From assembly GCA_023439545.1 (NCBI GenBank), contig JAEXNT010000051.1:31817-95816 (forward strand): 64,000 nucleotides of DNA, written 5' to 3'. Position numbers and translations under genes: made by a program. The notes under the pieces are model-generated. The model saw only the letters and a list, made by a program, of their open reading frames with translations, had not been told where the DNA came from and made no database searches. Of this stretch, positions 36,181 through 45,134 are shown one piece after another; position 1 is the stretch's first letter; each line of letters starts with the position of its first letter. The DNA is from Bacillota bacterium (GTDB lineage Bacteria > Bacillota > Clostridia > Acetivibrionales > DTU013).

Positions 36181-36302
36181 TATTGTAAAATGGCGCCGAA
36201 CTTGTTAATATTGATATGGGTGGTTTATGGGGCTGCCGGAGTTATATAATAGGGCTATTTATAAAAGAACCGGTATATGTCAGGTTCTGTTCGGAGGTGC
36301 CT

Positions 36303-37004
36303 ATGTCCAATATCAATAAGCCTGTGAAAAAGAAAGGAGAAGCTTTATTGCTTTTCATTATCGGTTGCTTACTTGCGCTTGGATGCATCCCCTTGTTCAA
36401 CTTGAATTTATACGCTGCTGTTGCCTCTCTGAGTATGGGATTGATTTCTCTTCTTGCCGGTATTTCATCCTTTAAAAAGGTAACGAATAAAGGTTACTTG
36501 GAGAAAGCGCTGTCGGAATTTCCGGAGAACTACTATTTTATTCAAAATGCCGGCATAGGGGCCGCGAACATTGATTACATTGCCATTTGTCCTAAAGGGA
36601 TATTCAATGTTGAAAACGATGCGTTTAGCCGCCCGTCCAATCATTCCCCGATTCCGGGACAGGATAAGTATTTGCCGGTTAAACACTCCATCCTGAAGTC
36701 AAAGGCATTGAATGATTTTATGCAGAAGTGCAGAATAGGGAATTACTTTGTCAACACTTTGCATATTACAAATTTTGAAGATGACAAGCTTAAGACCTAC
36801 TTCCCCGAGATTCCTATCATAAAACCGGATGAAATAAAGACTTTTTTCGAATCATTACCGGACAAGTATTCCGATGAGCAATGCAAAAAAGTTGCTGATT
36901 TGTTGGAATTGAATCTGAGAATAGACAAAAACTTAAAACAGCTCAGGGAAGAAAAAATTACAGACGTGACTCAAGACAGAAGCCTAAACAAAATAAAGCA
37001 TTGA
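36303..37004 (+). CDS. NERD-domain membrane protein
   Basis: 233 residues: two N-terminal membrane helices (ALLLFIIGCLLALGCIPLF and the next hydrophobic stretch to residue 60), then a nuclease-related domain with YFIQNAGIGAANIDYIAICP and KGIFNVENDAFSR. GGAGG precedes ATG 36303. NERD proteins are suspected nucleases or DNA-processing factors; the N-terminal helices place this one at the membrane with the domain inside. Function unknown. Confidence 0.65.
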   Translation: MSNINKPVKKKGEALLLFIIGCLLALGCIPLFNLNLYAAVASLSMGLISLLAGISSFKKVTNKGYLEKALSEFPENYYFIQNAGIGAANIDYIAICPKGIFNVENDAFSRPSNHSPIPGQDKYLPVKHSILKSKALNDFMQKCRIGNYFVNTLHITNFEDDKLKTYFPEIPIIKPDEIKTFFESLPDKYSDEQCKKVADLLELNLRIDKNLKQLREEKITDVTQDRSLNKIKH

Positions 37005-37077
37005 AGGATATGCATGCAGTAACAAATCAGAAATAAGAGGCACTTGCATAATAAGTCTATTTAAAACGGAGGCCCCC

Positions 37078-37386
37078 ATGAGTCCGATCCCATACAACAA
37101 GCTTATCAGGGATAAGATCCCCGAAATAATTGAACGAAGCGGAAAGAAAGCCGTTACGGAACGTCTTGATGCAGACAAATATAAAAAATATCCCGACATG
37201 AAACTTGGCGAGGAGCTTCAGGAATACCTCCAATCCGATAATGTCGAAGAACTGGCCGATCTTGTCGAAGTCATTTACGCAATTCTTGAATTCAAAGGCA
37301 TGGGTCTCAGCGAATTTGATTCACTGCGAAAAAATAAAGTCGAGGAACGCGGAGCTTATCTTTTCAAATCCATTCAAGCGGTTTGA
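37078..37386 (+). CDS. MazG-like nucleotide pyrophosphohydrolase
   Basis: 102 residues. YNKLIRDKIPEIIERSGKKA is the conserved start of the small phosphoribosyl-ATP pyrophosphohydrolase-like family, and GEELQEYLQSDNVEELADLV carries the EExxE...ExxD metal site. Members clean non-standard or damaged nucleotides. The gene begins 73 bases after the NERD gene behind a GGAGG box. Complete in length for the family. Confidence 0.82.
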   Translation: MSPIPYNKLIRDKIPEIIERSGKKAVTERLDADKYKKYPDMKLGEELQEYLQSDNVEELADLVEVIYAILEFKGMGLSEFDSLRKNKVEERGAYLFKSIQAV

Positions 37387-37390
37387 AGAT

Positions 37391-37534
37391 ATGCGCTTTA
37401 TGAAAAGAAGTCGCGAGATTGAATATGTAGAATTTAACCGGCACGTCTTCAGGAAGCTGACCGGAGAGGGCATCAATTGGATTCGTGAGCATTGTGACCG
37501 AAAGCTGGAGGAATACTACGGCAGAATAAAATAG
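37391..37534 (+). CDS. Small ORF, 47 residues
   Basis: Starts MRFMKRSREIEYVEFNRHVF and ends EEYYGRIK. It lies four bases after the MazG-like gene in another frame. The basic and acidic residue mix looks protein-like, but there is no strong ribosome binding site of its own and I do not recognise it. Translational coupling to the upstream gene is possible; it may equally be the remnant of a longer gene. Confidence 0.3.
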   Translation: MRFMKRSREIEYVEFNRHVFRKLTGEGINWIREHCDRKLEEYYGRIK

Positions 37535-37615
37535 AATACGTAAGCTTCTACAAAATCGGTATTTAGGGCTAGCTATGAAAGCTCCGTAACAAATGCAAGC
37601 CAATAGGAGGAATGA

Positions 37616-38239
37616 ATGCTTAAACAAAGCGGTTTTGATGTTTGGTCTGAAGAATATGATGAATACGTCAAAAAGTGCTCTGGCGAATATCCTTTTGACG
37701 GATATTATGCTGTGCTCGATTATGTCTATTGCAAGGTGGAGAATAAGAAGTCAAGAATCCTGGATGTCGGGATCGGCACCGGGTTATTGGCAAATCGGTT
37801 ATACAAAGACGGTGCTGTTATTTATGGTATGGATTTCTCCCAAAAGATGATTCAGATCTCCGGGGAGAAAATGCCGGAAGCGATTCTCCTGCAATGGGAT
37901 TTTAATTCCGGTCTGCCATCGGAATTCAAAACGGAGAAATTCGATTACATAATTTCGACATATGCAATCCACCATCTGAACGATGATAAGAAAGTTGAGT
38001 TTATTGAAAAGTTGAGTGCTTCTTTGAATAAGGACGGGAAAATAATAATCGCTGATATCTCATTTCTGACAGCTGAAAAACTAAACGAGTGCAAGGGCAA
38101 AAATGCCGGCAAATGGGATTATGACGAGTTCTATATAGCTGCGGACAAATTTATTGATAAGCTCAAACTGCCGGGCTTCAAAGTACTATATACTCAAATT
38201 TCTTCATGTGCAGGAGTACTTGAATTGTCTCCTGGCTGA
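37616..38239 (+). CDS. Class I SAM-dependent methyltransferase
   Basis: 207 residues. The SAM-binding motif I reads ILDVGIGTGLLANRLYK, followed by YGMDFSQKMIQIS, and FDYIISTYAIHHLNDDKKVE (motifs II/III). AGGAGG precedes the ATG. Similar small YrrT/UbiE-like proteins methylate small molecules. No neighbour reveals the substrate. Confidence 0.88.
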   Translation: MLKQSGFDVWSEEYDEYVKKCSGEYPFDGYYAVLDYVYCKVENKKSRILDVGIGTGLLANRLYKDGAVIYGMDFSQKMIQISGEKMPEAILLQWDFNSGLPSEFKTEKFDYIISTYAIHHLNDDKKVEFIEKLSASLNKDGKIIIADISFLTAEKLNECKGKNAGKWDYDEFYIAADKFIDKLKLPGFKVLYTQISSCAGVLELSPG

Positions 38240-38360
38240 CCCTGTACCGCCGAATGAGGATGGTAGTATGATTCCCATTTTAATAGATAATTTCATGATG
38301 GTTCACGGATATGGTATACTGAAAAAATAAGAGTCAGGCTAATATTTGGAGGATCCGGTT

Positions 38361-38861
38361 ATGCAGAAAATACCTGCCAGCTTTGTGGCATTTGATTTGG
38401 AAACCACTGGTTTTGCGCCGCCGTGCCGCATCATTGAGATCGGGGCGGTAAAGGTTGTGGACAACAGGGTAACCGAACAGTTCCAGACGTTTGTAAATCC
38501 CTGTTGCAGATTGCCGTCACATATTACGGAGCTAACCGGAATCGAGGACGAAATGGTGAAAAATGCGCCTCTGATTGAAGAAGCCTTGCCGCAATTTCTG
38601 GAGTTCCTCGGCGATTTTCCGATGGCTGCCCACAATGCGTCCTTCGATATGCAGTTCATCAATCATGAAATGCGGAAGATCGGCAGGAGTCTCACAAACC
38701 CGGTTATTGATACCTTGGCATTATCCCGCCGCTGTTATCCCGGCCTGCGGAATCACAAACTGGCTACCGTTGCGCAGCATATAGGTGCAGTCAATCAATC
38801 CGCTCACAGGGGCATGTATGACGCCATGGTCGTCGCCGAGATATTATTGAAATTGGCATAG
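38361..38861 (+). CDS. DnaQ/PolC-like 3'-5' exonuclease
   Basis: 166 residues of the DEDDh exonuclease family: FDLETTG (Exo I, D and E), AAHNASFDMQF (Exo II) and SAHRGMYDAM (Exo III, H and D). Close to the proofreading domain of PolC/epsilon but stand-alone. GGAGG lies eight bases before ATG 38361. Acts on DNA or RNA ends in the cytoplasm; the particular process is unknown. Confidence 0.88.
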   Translation: MQKIPASFVAFDLETTGFAPPCRIIEIGAVKVVDNRVTEQFQTFVNPCCRLPSHITELTGIEDEMVKNAPLIEEALPQFLEFLGDFPMAAHNASFDMQFINHEMRKIGRSLTNPVIDTLALSRRCYPGLRNHKLATVAQHIGAVNQSAHRGMYDAMVVAEILLKLA

Positions 38862-38914
38862 TATGAGATTTGGTACAGGGAATTGAGGATACCTTTCATT
38901 GGGCTTGTGCGCAA

Positions 38915-39880
38915 TCAGATTTTCTCAAGGTTCTGTTCATAGCACTCCAAAAGCTCCTGCTCTCTGAATAGGCTGGAAACCGCTTCTTCATAGTCGCGCA
39001 GTCTTGTGGCTTTTTTGATTTTCTTCGCATATTTTTCATTGTTGGAAAACATTAAGCTCATATAGAACCAGATTTCCTTCATCTTAAACAGTGTCGCAGT
39101 ATCCCCGGAAGGGAGTTTGCGGTACTCCTCATAAATTGTATCGTGAAATAATTTCAAGTTGCTTTTGTCCGTTTTTACGTTCTGCCTGATTTCTTTTGCC
39201 AGTCCGGGGTTTATCAACAGACCCCTGCCGAGCATGGCAGATTTAACAGCGGGATACTCCTCTGAAAACCTGCGGTATTGTCCGATCGTAAAAATGTTCC
39301 CGTTATAGCAGAGCGGATTTTTGCTATGGCTCAAAGCATATTTGAACACTTCCATATTGGGCGTGTTTTTGTAAAAATCCCTTTGAAGCCTCGGATGAAT
39401 GGTCAGCTCTTCAACCGGGTACCTGTTGAACATATCGATCAACTCATAGAATTCGTCCGGATGCTCCTTCCCTATTCTGGACTTTATCGAGATTTTGGTT
39501 CCTCCCCAGGCAAAGATCTCATATAGGAATGCATCCAGCTCCTTAAGTTTCGCCAAAAAGCCGGAGCCCTTGTTTTTGGCGGCGACTGTCCCGGATGGGC
39601 ATCCCAGGTTCAGGTTGATCTCCCGGTATCCCATACGCTTTATTTTTTCCGCCATGGCAATAAAATCGTCCGCCTTGTTGGACAGCAATTGCGGTACAAA
39701 AGGATAAGCCCGGTTATTTTCCGGCGAAAGCTCGTTCAATTCCCGTTTCTTGAAAGTTCCGCTTTCATTGGTGGAAATAAAAGGGGAGTAATATTTGTCG
39801 ATGCTGTTAAAGCAGGTATGTTGGGCATTCCTGTAGATATGCCCGGTCAGGCCTTCCATCGGCGCAAAATAGAGATTCAT
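38915..39880 (-). CDS. dus: tRNA-dihydrouridine synthase
   Basis: 321 residues. FMN-dependent enzyme that reduces uridines in tRNA D loops. Family blocks: FAPMEGLTGHIYR at the start, REINLNLGCPSGTVAAKNKG with the catalytic Cys in the next-door GCP motif, KSRIGKEHPDEF, and LTIHPRLQRDFY. GGAG precedes the ATG. A second, broken copy of its promoter and first codons lies near 44.2 kb. Confidence 0.9.
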   Translation of the reverse strand: MNLYFAPMEGLTGHIYRNAQHTCFNSIDKYYSPFISTNESGTFKKRELNELSPENNRAYPFVPQLLSNKADDFIAMAEKIKRMGYREINLNLGCPSGTVAAKNKGSGFLAKLKELDAFLYEIFAWGGTKISIKSRIGKEHPDEFYELIDMFNRYPVEELTIHPRLQRDFYKNTPNMEVFKYALSHSKNPLCYNGNIFTIGQYRRFSEEYPAVKSAMLGRGLLINPGLAKEIRQNVKTDKSNLKLFHDTIYEEYRKLPSGDTATLFKMKEIWFYMSLMFSNNEKYAKKIKKATRLRDYEEAVSSLFREQELLECYEQNLEKI

Positions 39881-39960
39881 AAACTTTATTACTCCAGCCT
39901 TTCATATCAACATGTCTTCTCAGTATACCACAGATAAGCTATTATTTATCTGATATCTCG
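39845..39960. repeat. Promoter/5' region duplicated near 44.22-44.33 kb
   Basis: The stretch from the first codons of the dihydrouridine synthase into its upstream region shares runs such as TGTCTTCTCAGTATA and CACAGATAAG with 44236-44335. The far copy still includes GGCGCAAAAATAGAGAT, an altered version of the gene's start, with one extra base. It points to a lost second copy of the gene or a copied promoter. Confidence 0.5.
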
Positions 39961-40116
39961 GAATATATACTGAACTGATCTGTACCTTTCGTTAAAATAT
40001 TGTTACAAATCCATGTCTATTCTTGTACTCCAGATTCGACAAAAGTATACTTAAATTATGGAAACTGAAGATAAAACCTTTTTTCGTCGAATTCGGAGCT
40101 TCGCAAAGGGGGAAAA

Positions 40117-41196
40117 ATGTCAGGACTATTAAAATCAATCTCATCTATAGCAATTGTTTTCCTTATGCTTATACTCATGCCGGTGACGGTTTTTGCCGAA
40201 AACCATCGAACGGCTGTTGTCGCAGCGGAGGTCCTGAATTTAAGACAAAACCCGACTGTTTCAGCAACGATTCTCTGTCAGCTTCCCAAAGGCGTACAGG
40301 TTTTGATCACAGAGGAAAGTGATGGCTGGTACAAGGTCACGGTTCATGTTAGCAGGGAGGAACTTACGGGTTGGGTAATGGGTCAATATGTTTCCGTAGG
40401 TTCCAACGAGGGACAGGAAGCTGCTGATAAGAATGCTTCCACACAGCAGGAGCCAGTACAAGGGAGCGGGACTGGGCAGGCATCATCACAAAGCGGTGTG
40501 GCTCAGAGCGTTACAACCCAGGAAAGTGCTGCGGAAGAGGGCGCATCAAAGGAAAGCGCCACTCAGCAGTCAGTGATGCAAGGGACAATCAACATTGTTA
40601 ATGCGAGTGTGCTGGGTGCAGCTAAAATTAATAAAATCAGTGCCGGAACAATCAATGTACTCGGTGAAAGTAATATCTTTGCAATGCGCACAGGTACAAT
40701 CAGCGTAATCAGTGTAAATCCGGACGGAGCAGGCACAACCGGCTCGAATCCGGCAGACGCAGGCGGTGCGGGTGTTGGTCCGGCCGGCTCAAGTCCAGAC
40801 ACCATCGGACCTGACGCGGAGGAATTGATCGGATTTGCAAAAACCCTTCTTGGAGTACCATACGTATATGGGGGCATGTCGCCTGCCGGTTTTGATTGCT
40901 CCGGATTTACCAGCTATGTGTTTGGTGCATTCGGCATCAGGCTGGAACGGGTTTCATCGGATCAGGCCAAACAGGGAATGGAGATTTCGAAAGAGAATCT
41001 CAAGTCCGGAGATCTGGTGTTTTTTGATACGAACGGAGGACACAGCGCTATAAACCACACCGGTATATTCATAGGCGATGGAAAATTCATTCATGCTTCC
41101 TCCGGAACCTCCTCCTGTGTCATCATTTCAGATCTGACAACGGGTTATTATGCCGGCAATTTCATGACAGCCCGCCGCATATACCAGACGCCTTGA
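40117..41196 (+). CDS. Secreted SH3b-NlpC/P60 cell wall hydrolase
   Basis: 359 residues: signal peptide (ending near FAEN, residue 28), a bacterial SH3 domain (VLNLRQNPTVSATILCQLPK), a Gln/Ser/Thr-rich linker of about 60 residues, an Asn/Ile-rich segment, and a C-terminal NlpC/P60 peptidase with Cys in PAGFDCSGFTSYVF, His in HTGIFIGDGKFIHAS. These enzymes cut stem peptides of peptidoglycan. GGGGG precedes the ATG. In many Firmicutes genes of this type sit behind c-di-AMP riboswitches; here the riboswitch lies downstream of it, before the citrate synthase gene. Confidence 0.9.
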   Translation: MSGLLKSISSIAIVFLMLILMPVTVFAENHRTAVVAAEVLNLRQNPTVSATILCQLPKGVQVLITEESDGWYKVTVHVSREELTGWVMGQYVSVGSNEGQEAADKNASTQQEPVQGSGTGQASSQSGVAQSVTTQESAAEEGASKESATQQSVMQGTINIVNASVLGAAKINKISAGTINVLGESNIFAMRTGTISVISVNPDGAGTTGSNPADAGGAGVGPAGSSPDTIGPDAEELIGFAKTLLGVPYVYGGMSPAGFDCSGFTSYVFGAFGIRLERVSSDQAKQGMEISKENLKSGDLVFFDTNGGHSAINHTGIFIGDGKFIHASSGTSSCVIISDLTTGYYAGNFMTARRIYQTP

Positions 41197-41313
41197 TCGT
41201 TTTATCGGCGCAAATAGCTCGATGGATTGTCAAACTTTATTTTGATGATTTTACCATCTGCTTTTTTTCATGGGAAAAATAGTTAAAATATAGTTACGAA
41301 CCAATATTCGTTA

Positions 41314-41343
41314 TTGAAGGGGCAATCCGAATTATGATATACT
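41314..41343 (+). promoter_or_regulatory. Putative promoter of the riboswitch-citrate synthase unit
   Basis: TTGAAG (41314-41319) and TATACT (41338-41343) are 18 bases apart, preceded by an AT-rich stretch. The start would be near 41350, about 40 bases before the riboswitch core. Confidence 0.5.
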
Positions 41344-41389
41344 CTGCTTGGTTGTATATGAAAAAAGCTGGGTATCAACTTAATTAAAG

Positions 41390-41497
41390 AACGCTGAATC
41401 AAAAGAGCGGGAGAACCAAATTTGGGGTGAATCCTGGGCCATAGCTCAGGTAGGGTCATCTTTCGACCCGAATCCGTCAGCTAATCTCGTAAGCGTG
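41390..41497 (+). promoter_or_regulatory. c-di-AMP (ydaO/yuaA) riboswitch
   Basis: The sequence carries the family's conserved blocks in order: the P1 arm ACGCT followed by GAATC, AGAGCGGGAGAACCA, GGGGTGAATCCTGGGC, AGGTAGGGTC, CGACCCGAATCCG and CAGCTAATCTCGTAAGCGT, whose last bases close P1. These are the landmarks of the pseudo-symmetric c-di-AMP aptamer, normally an OFF switch for wall hydrolases and potassium uptake. The AAAGGA ribosome binding site of the citrate synthase gene begins two bases after P1, and there is no room for a separate terminator, so control would be at translation or by stem pairing. Confidence 0.85.
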
Positions 41498-41508
41498 GAA
41501 AGGAACCA

Positions 41509-42873
41509 ATGAATAAATCTTTTTCCGGAATTACTGCCGAGATCTCGGCTCTTTCAAGTCTATGCGAACTGAATAGTATGATCGACCCTTCGCTTTATGG
41601 TAAATTTGACGTGAAGAGAGGGCTGCGGGATGTAAATGGGAAGGGTGTACTTGCCGGCCTGACTGAGATTTCCGAAATCGTTTCCTCCAGAGTGGTCGAT
41701 CGGGAAGAACAACCCTGTGAGGGAAAGCTTTACTATCGGGGAATCGATGTTGAGGAAATTGTCGGCGGTTTCATCAAGGAAAACCGTTTCGGGTTTGAAG
41801 AGGTGTCCTATTTGCTTTTGTTCGGGCAACAGCCTGATGTTCGGGAATTGGATAAATTCAACAGGATCTTGGGGGAATATCGTTCACTGCCGACCAACTT
41901 CGTACTGGATACCATTATGAAAGCTCCCAGTCGGGACCTTATGAATGCGCTCGCTCGATGTGTTTTGACGCTATATTCCTATGATGAGTATGCTGATGAT
42001 ATTTCCCTGCCCAATGTATTGCGCCAATCGCTGCAGCTGCTGGCACTGTTTCCTCTGCTCTCGGTATATGGATACCAGGCTTATTGCCACTATCATGACG
42101 GAAAGAGTCTTCATATCCATTCACCCCAGCTCAACCTATCCACGGCGGAGAATATTCTGCACCTGCTGCGCCCCGACAGCCGGTACACACCACTGGAAGC
42201 CAGGATTCTCGATGTGGCTCTTGTATTGCACGCGGAGCATGGCGGCGGAAATAACTCCACTTTTACCACTCATGTAGTAACCTCTTCCGGAACGGACACA
42301 TATTCCGCCATTGCGGCTGCTCTTGGATCCCTGAAGGGGCCCAGGCATGGCGGTGCAAATATCAAGGTAGTGCAGATGTTCGAAGACATGAAGAAGGAAA
42401 TTGGAGACTGGACCAATGAAGCACTTGTTGCGGACTATCTTTCAAAGCTGCTGGATAAACAGGCGTTTGACTGTTCAGGTCTGATCTATGGTATGGGGCA
42501 TGCGGTATACTCCCTGTCGGATCCGCGTGCGAATGTGCTGAAAAGCTTTGTCGAGAGTCTCTCAAGAGAGAAAAACAGGATGGAGGAGTTCCGGTTGTAC
42601 TCACTGGTGGAACGGCTGGCTCCGGAAATCATAGGAGAAAAACGCCGTATCTACAAAGGTGTCAGTGCCAATATCGATTTCTACAGCGGTTTTGTTTATG
42701 ATATGCTCGACCTGCCGCTGCAGCTGTATACCCCCTTGTTCGCAATTGCCCGTATGGCCGGCTGGGCGGCACATCGTATCGAAGAGATCGTAAATGCGGG
42801 CAAGATCATACGCCCCGCTTACAGGTCCGTTTCAAAAAGATCCTGTTATGTTGCCCTTGAAAAGCGGAGTTAA
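41509..42873 (+). CDS. Citrate synthase
   Basis: 454 residues. Condenses acetyl-CoA with oxaloacetate. The catalytic His, His, Asp set is seen in SLKGPRHGGANIKV, YGMGHAVYSLSDPRA and SANIDFYSG. The N-terminal about 60 residues before KLYYRGIDVEEIVGG are longer than in short bacterial forms, as in other clostridial enzymes. The ATG follows AAAGGA directly after the c-di-AMP aptamer. In anaerobes the enzyme mainly supplies 2-oxoglutarate and glutamate, which would link it to osmotic balance. Confidence 0.93.
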   Translation: MNKSFSGITAEISALSSLCELNSMIDPSLYGKFDVKRGLRDVNGKGVLAGLTEISEIVSSRVVDREEQPCEGKLYYRGIDVEEIVGGFIKENRFGFEEVSYLLLFGQQPDVRELDKFNRILGEYRSLPTNFVLDTIMKAPSRDLMNALARCVLTLYSYDEYADDISLPNVLRQSLQLLALFPLLSVYGYQAYCHYHDGKSLHIHSPQLNLSTAENILHLLRPDSRYTPLEARILDVALVLHAEHGGGNNSTFTTHVVTSSGTDTYSAIAAALGSLKGPRHGGANIKVVQMFEDMKKEIGDWTNEALVADYLSKLLDKQAFDCSGLIYGMGHAVYSLSDPRANVLKSFVESLSREKNRMEEFRLYSLVERLAPEIIGEKRRIYKGVSANIDFYSGFVYDMLDLPLQLYTPLFAIARMAGWAAHRIEEIVNAGKIIRPAYRSVSKRSCYVALEKRS

Positions 42874-42948
42874 TAGCCTGGCTGAGCAAACCATTTCTCC
42901 ATGCGTTGTTAAACCTGCTCCATCTATCGCCGCGCCATAAGCGGCACT

Positions 42949-44166
42949 TTATGCAGACGGATATTCATCGTGTACCTTTTGGAAAGCTGTCGATCTTTTT
43001 TCATAGATAGTGAAAATAACGATAGCGAGTAGCAATAATGCGGTTACACAAGTGAACATCGTTTCATAGCCGAACAAATCGGAGATTTTTCCGCCGATGA
43101 TCGGACCAAGCCCCTGTCCTATATCGGCGCCTATAAAAAATGTACTCGTTGCCACCCCGACTTTGACCGGGGAGACTTTTTTTATGCAGGCAGACTGCAG
43201 TGAAATCTGGCCACCGCCCTGACCTATGGCTTTAAGCGCTGCAGCGACCATCATCACGGCAAAAACCGAGGTGAACCCTGCCAGTACCATTGAGACCGCA
43301 CTGAATAACAGAGATATATTGACCATGATAATAAGCTTTGTCTTGTCTGCGACCTTTCCGATGGTAAGTCTCATCAGGAACAGTACGATCGCGTTGACCG
43401 AAAAGAATAGGGATATGTTTGCTATGGAGCGCTCCTGGCCTATAAGAACGAGGAAAGAATTGACGATCCCGTTTCCGAGGGAAAACAGGCCTCCAATGAG
43501 TGCGTAAATTATACATTCCTTTGAGATTAGATTACCGAAGGTTAATTTCTTATGCTTTTCACCTTCTTCGATATTTTTGTCAACTATCGGGGCAGCGTCA
43601 TATTTAAAGCACAAGGCAAGGATTAAGGCCGCTAAAAATGTGAGAATGGAAATTATAACAAACAGCATGTCATAACCGTACAAATCCTTTATGTAGATAC
43701 CTATACTCGGTCCTACGACCTGCGCCATAACCTGACCCAATCCGAAATAACCAAGGCCCTGGCCCATGTTCTCATCGGGAATATATTCGCTGACGAGAGC
43801 GAGATTGGCAGTTCCGCTGACACCGAATGCAAGCCCATGGATTATCCTCATGATAAAAAACGTGCTTATATTTGGAGAAATCACATATCCTAACATCGCC
43901 ATGCCTATCAAAAGCGTCGATAGCACGCACATGGTCTTTTTGTTGTATACGTCCGTCGCATATCCGCTGAAAGGACGGCTCAGTAATGCCGAAATGGAGA
44001 ATATTCCGGCGACGGTTCCCGCCATGGTTAGTTTCGAGCCAAGTTCCACAGCATACGAGGATACAAGCGTCATTATCATGTTGAATCCGAAGGAAGTAAT
44101 GAGGCTTATTAAGATAAGCAAGATAAAATTTTTATTTAGAAGCTTTTTGGGTTTTGTATAATTCAA
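42949..44166 (-). CDS. MFS transporter
   Basis: 405 residues, 12 predicted membrane helices with a cytoplasmic loop after the sixth (YDAAPIVDKNIEEGEKHKKL). The loop between helices 2 and 3 has the MFS pattern LLSRPFSGYATDVYNKKTM. TTG start with GGGGGA ahead. Looks like a drug/metabolite efflux carrier; the substrate cannot be assigned. Confidence 0.88.
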   Translation of the reverse strand: MNYTKPKKLLNKNFILLILISLITSFGFNMIMTLVSSYAVELGSKLTMAGTVAGIFSISALLSRPFSGYATDVYNKKTMCVLSTLLIGMAMLGYVISPNISTFFIMRIIHGLAFGVSGTANLALVSEYIPDENMGQGLGYFGLGQVMAQVVGPSIGIYIKDLYGYDMLFVIISILTFLAALILALCFKYDAAPIVDKNIEEGEKHKKLTFGNLISKECIIYALIGGLFSLGNGIVNSFLVLIGQERSIANISLFFSVNAIVLFLMRLTIGKVADKTKLIIMVNISLLFSAVSMVLAGFTSVFAVMMVAAALKAIGQGGGQISLQSACIKKVSPVKVGVATSTFFIGADIGQGLGPIIGGKISDLFGYETMFTCVTALLLLAIVIFTIYEKRSTAFQKVHDEYPSA

Positions 44167-44355
44167 TCCGGATGTCCCCCTTGATATTCATGCTAAATAT
44201 GCTTCATTTCGAAAGAATGTGCTGCCTCTGCAATCGGCGCAAAAATAGAGATTTATTATTTCTGGCTTCCATATCAATGTCTTCTCAGTATAACACAGAT
44301 AAGGTATAATTTAATTGATATACTGGAATAAAACAGCATATCGGGGGGAGCAGAA

Positions 44356-44955
44356 ATGATAAATATCGATAAAACCATGAAAAATCTGGTCGCACGCGGC
44401 TTTGACGCCAGCTACTTTGCCACTGGGAAGGAAGCAGCCGACTATATAGCGTCGCAATTAAAGGGTGAGACCATAGGCTTCGGCGGCAGCAAAACTGTCG
44501 AGACGCTGGGCTTGTTCGAACGGCTTGGCGAAAACAACAAAGTGTACTGGCACTGGAAACAGGAGAAGGATGAGGCGCGCAGGAACTCCACCGCCGCTGA
44601 GGTTTACCTGACCAGTGCAAACGCAATTGCCGAATCCGGAGAGATAATAAACATTGACGGCTCCGGCAACAGGGTGGTAAATACTCTGTACGGCAAGAAG
44701 AAGGTCTATATAATTGTCGGTACCAACAAAATCGCAGAGAACTTCGATAAAGCGTTGTGGCGTGCAAGGAACATCGCTGCGCCGCTCAACGCCAGGCGCT
44801 TGAATGTAGACACACCCTGCGTCAGGGGCGAACTGAAGTGCTATGACTGCAGCAGCCCTGATCGTATCTGCAGGGGATTGACCGTCCTCTGGAATAAGCT
44901 GTCCGGCATAGAGAAGACAGAGGTCGTCATCATAGGCGAAGAGATAGGCTACTGA
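44356..44955 (+). CDS. LUD-domain protein (lactate utilisation family)
   Basis: 199 residues of the LutC/DUF162 family: IGFGGSKTVETLGL and INIDGSGNRVVNTLYGKKKV, with IIVGTNKI close behind. LutC acts with LutA and LutB in lactate oxidation, but neither is present here, and single LUD proteins of this size are common in anaerobes with unknown role. The C-terminal cysteines (TPCVRGELKCYDCSSPDRIC) suggest a metal site. GGGGGG precedes the ATG and a terminator follows. Confidence 0.85.
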   Translation: MINIDKTMKNLVARGFDASYFATGKEAADYIASQLKGETIGFGGSKTVETLGLFERLGENNKVYWHWKQEKDEARRNSTAAEVYLTSANAIAESGEIINIDGSGNRVVNTLYGKKKVYIIVGTNKIAENFDKALWRARNIAAPLNARRLNVDTPCVRGELKCYDCSSPDRICRGLTVLWNKLSGIEKTEVVIIGEEIGY

Positions 44956-45013
44956 TTAAACAGTCTTATCGAACTATACTGAATATCTGAACGAAGCTCT
45001 CTGTCAGAACTCC

Positions 45014-45039
45014 ACTCCCGCTTGTCGGGAGTTTTTTTT
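45014..45039 (+). terminator. Rho-independent terminator
   Basis: ACTCCCG pairs with CGGGAGT around CTTGT, followed by eight T. Ends the LUD gene transcript ahead of the arsenic operon promoter. Confidence 0.85.
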
Positions 45040-45060
45040 ATTTGATTTGGAGAATTAGTG

Positions 45061-45088
45061 TTGACATTTATATATGCAATCATATAAT
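45061..45088 (+). promoter_or_regulatory. Sigma-A promoter of the arsenic operon
   Basis: TTGACA (45061-45066) and TATAAT (45083-45088), both consensus, lie 16 bases apart. The AT-rich imperfect dyad ATATATGCAATCATATAAT between and over the boxes is the likely ArsR binding site. Confidence 0.75.
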
Positions 45089-45134
45089 GATATTATAATA
45101 TTAGAAAAAACTAATACGATTGAAGGTGTTTACA

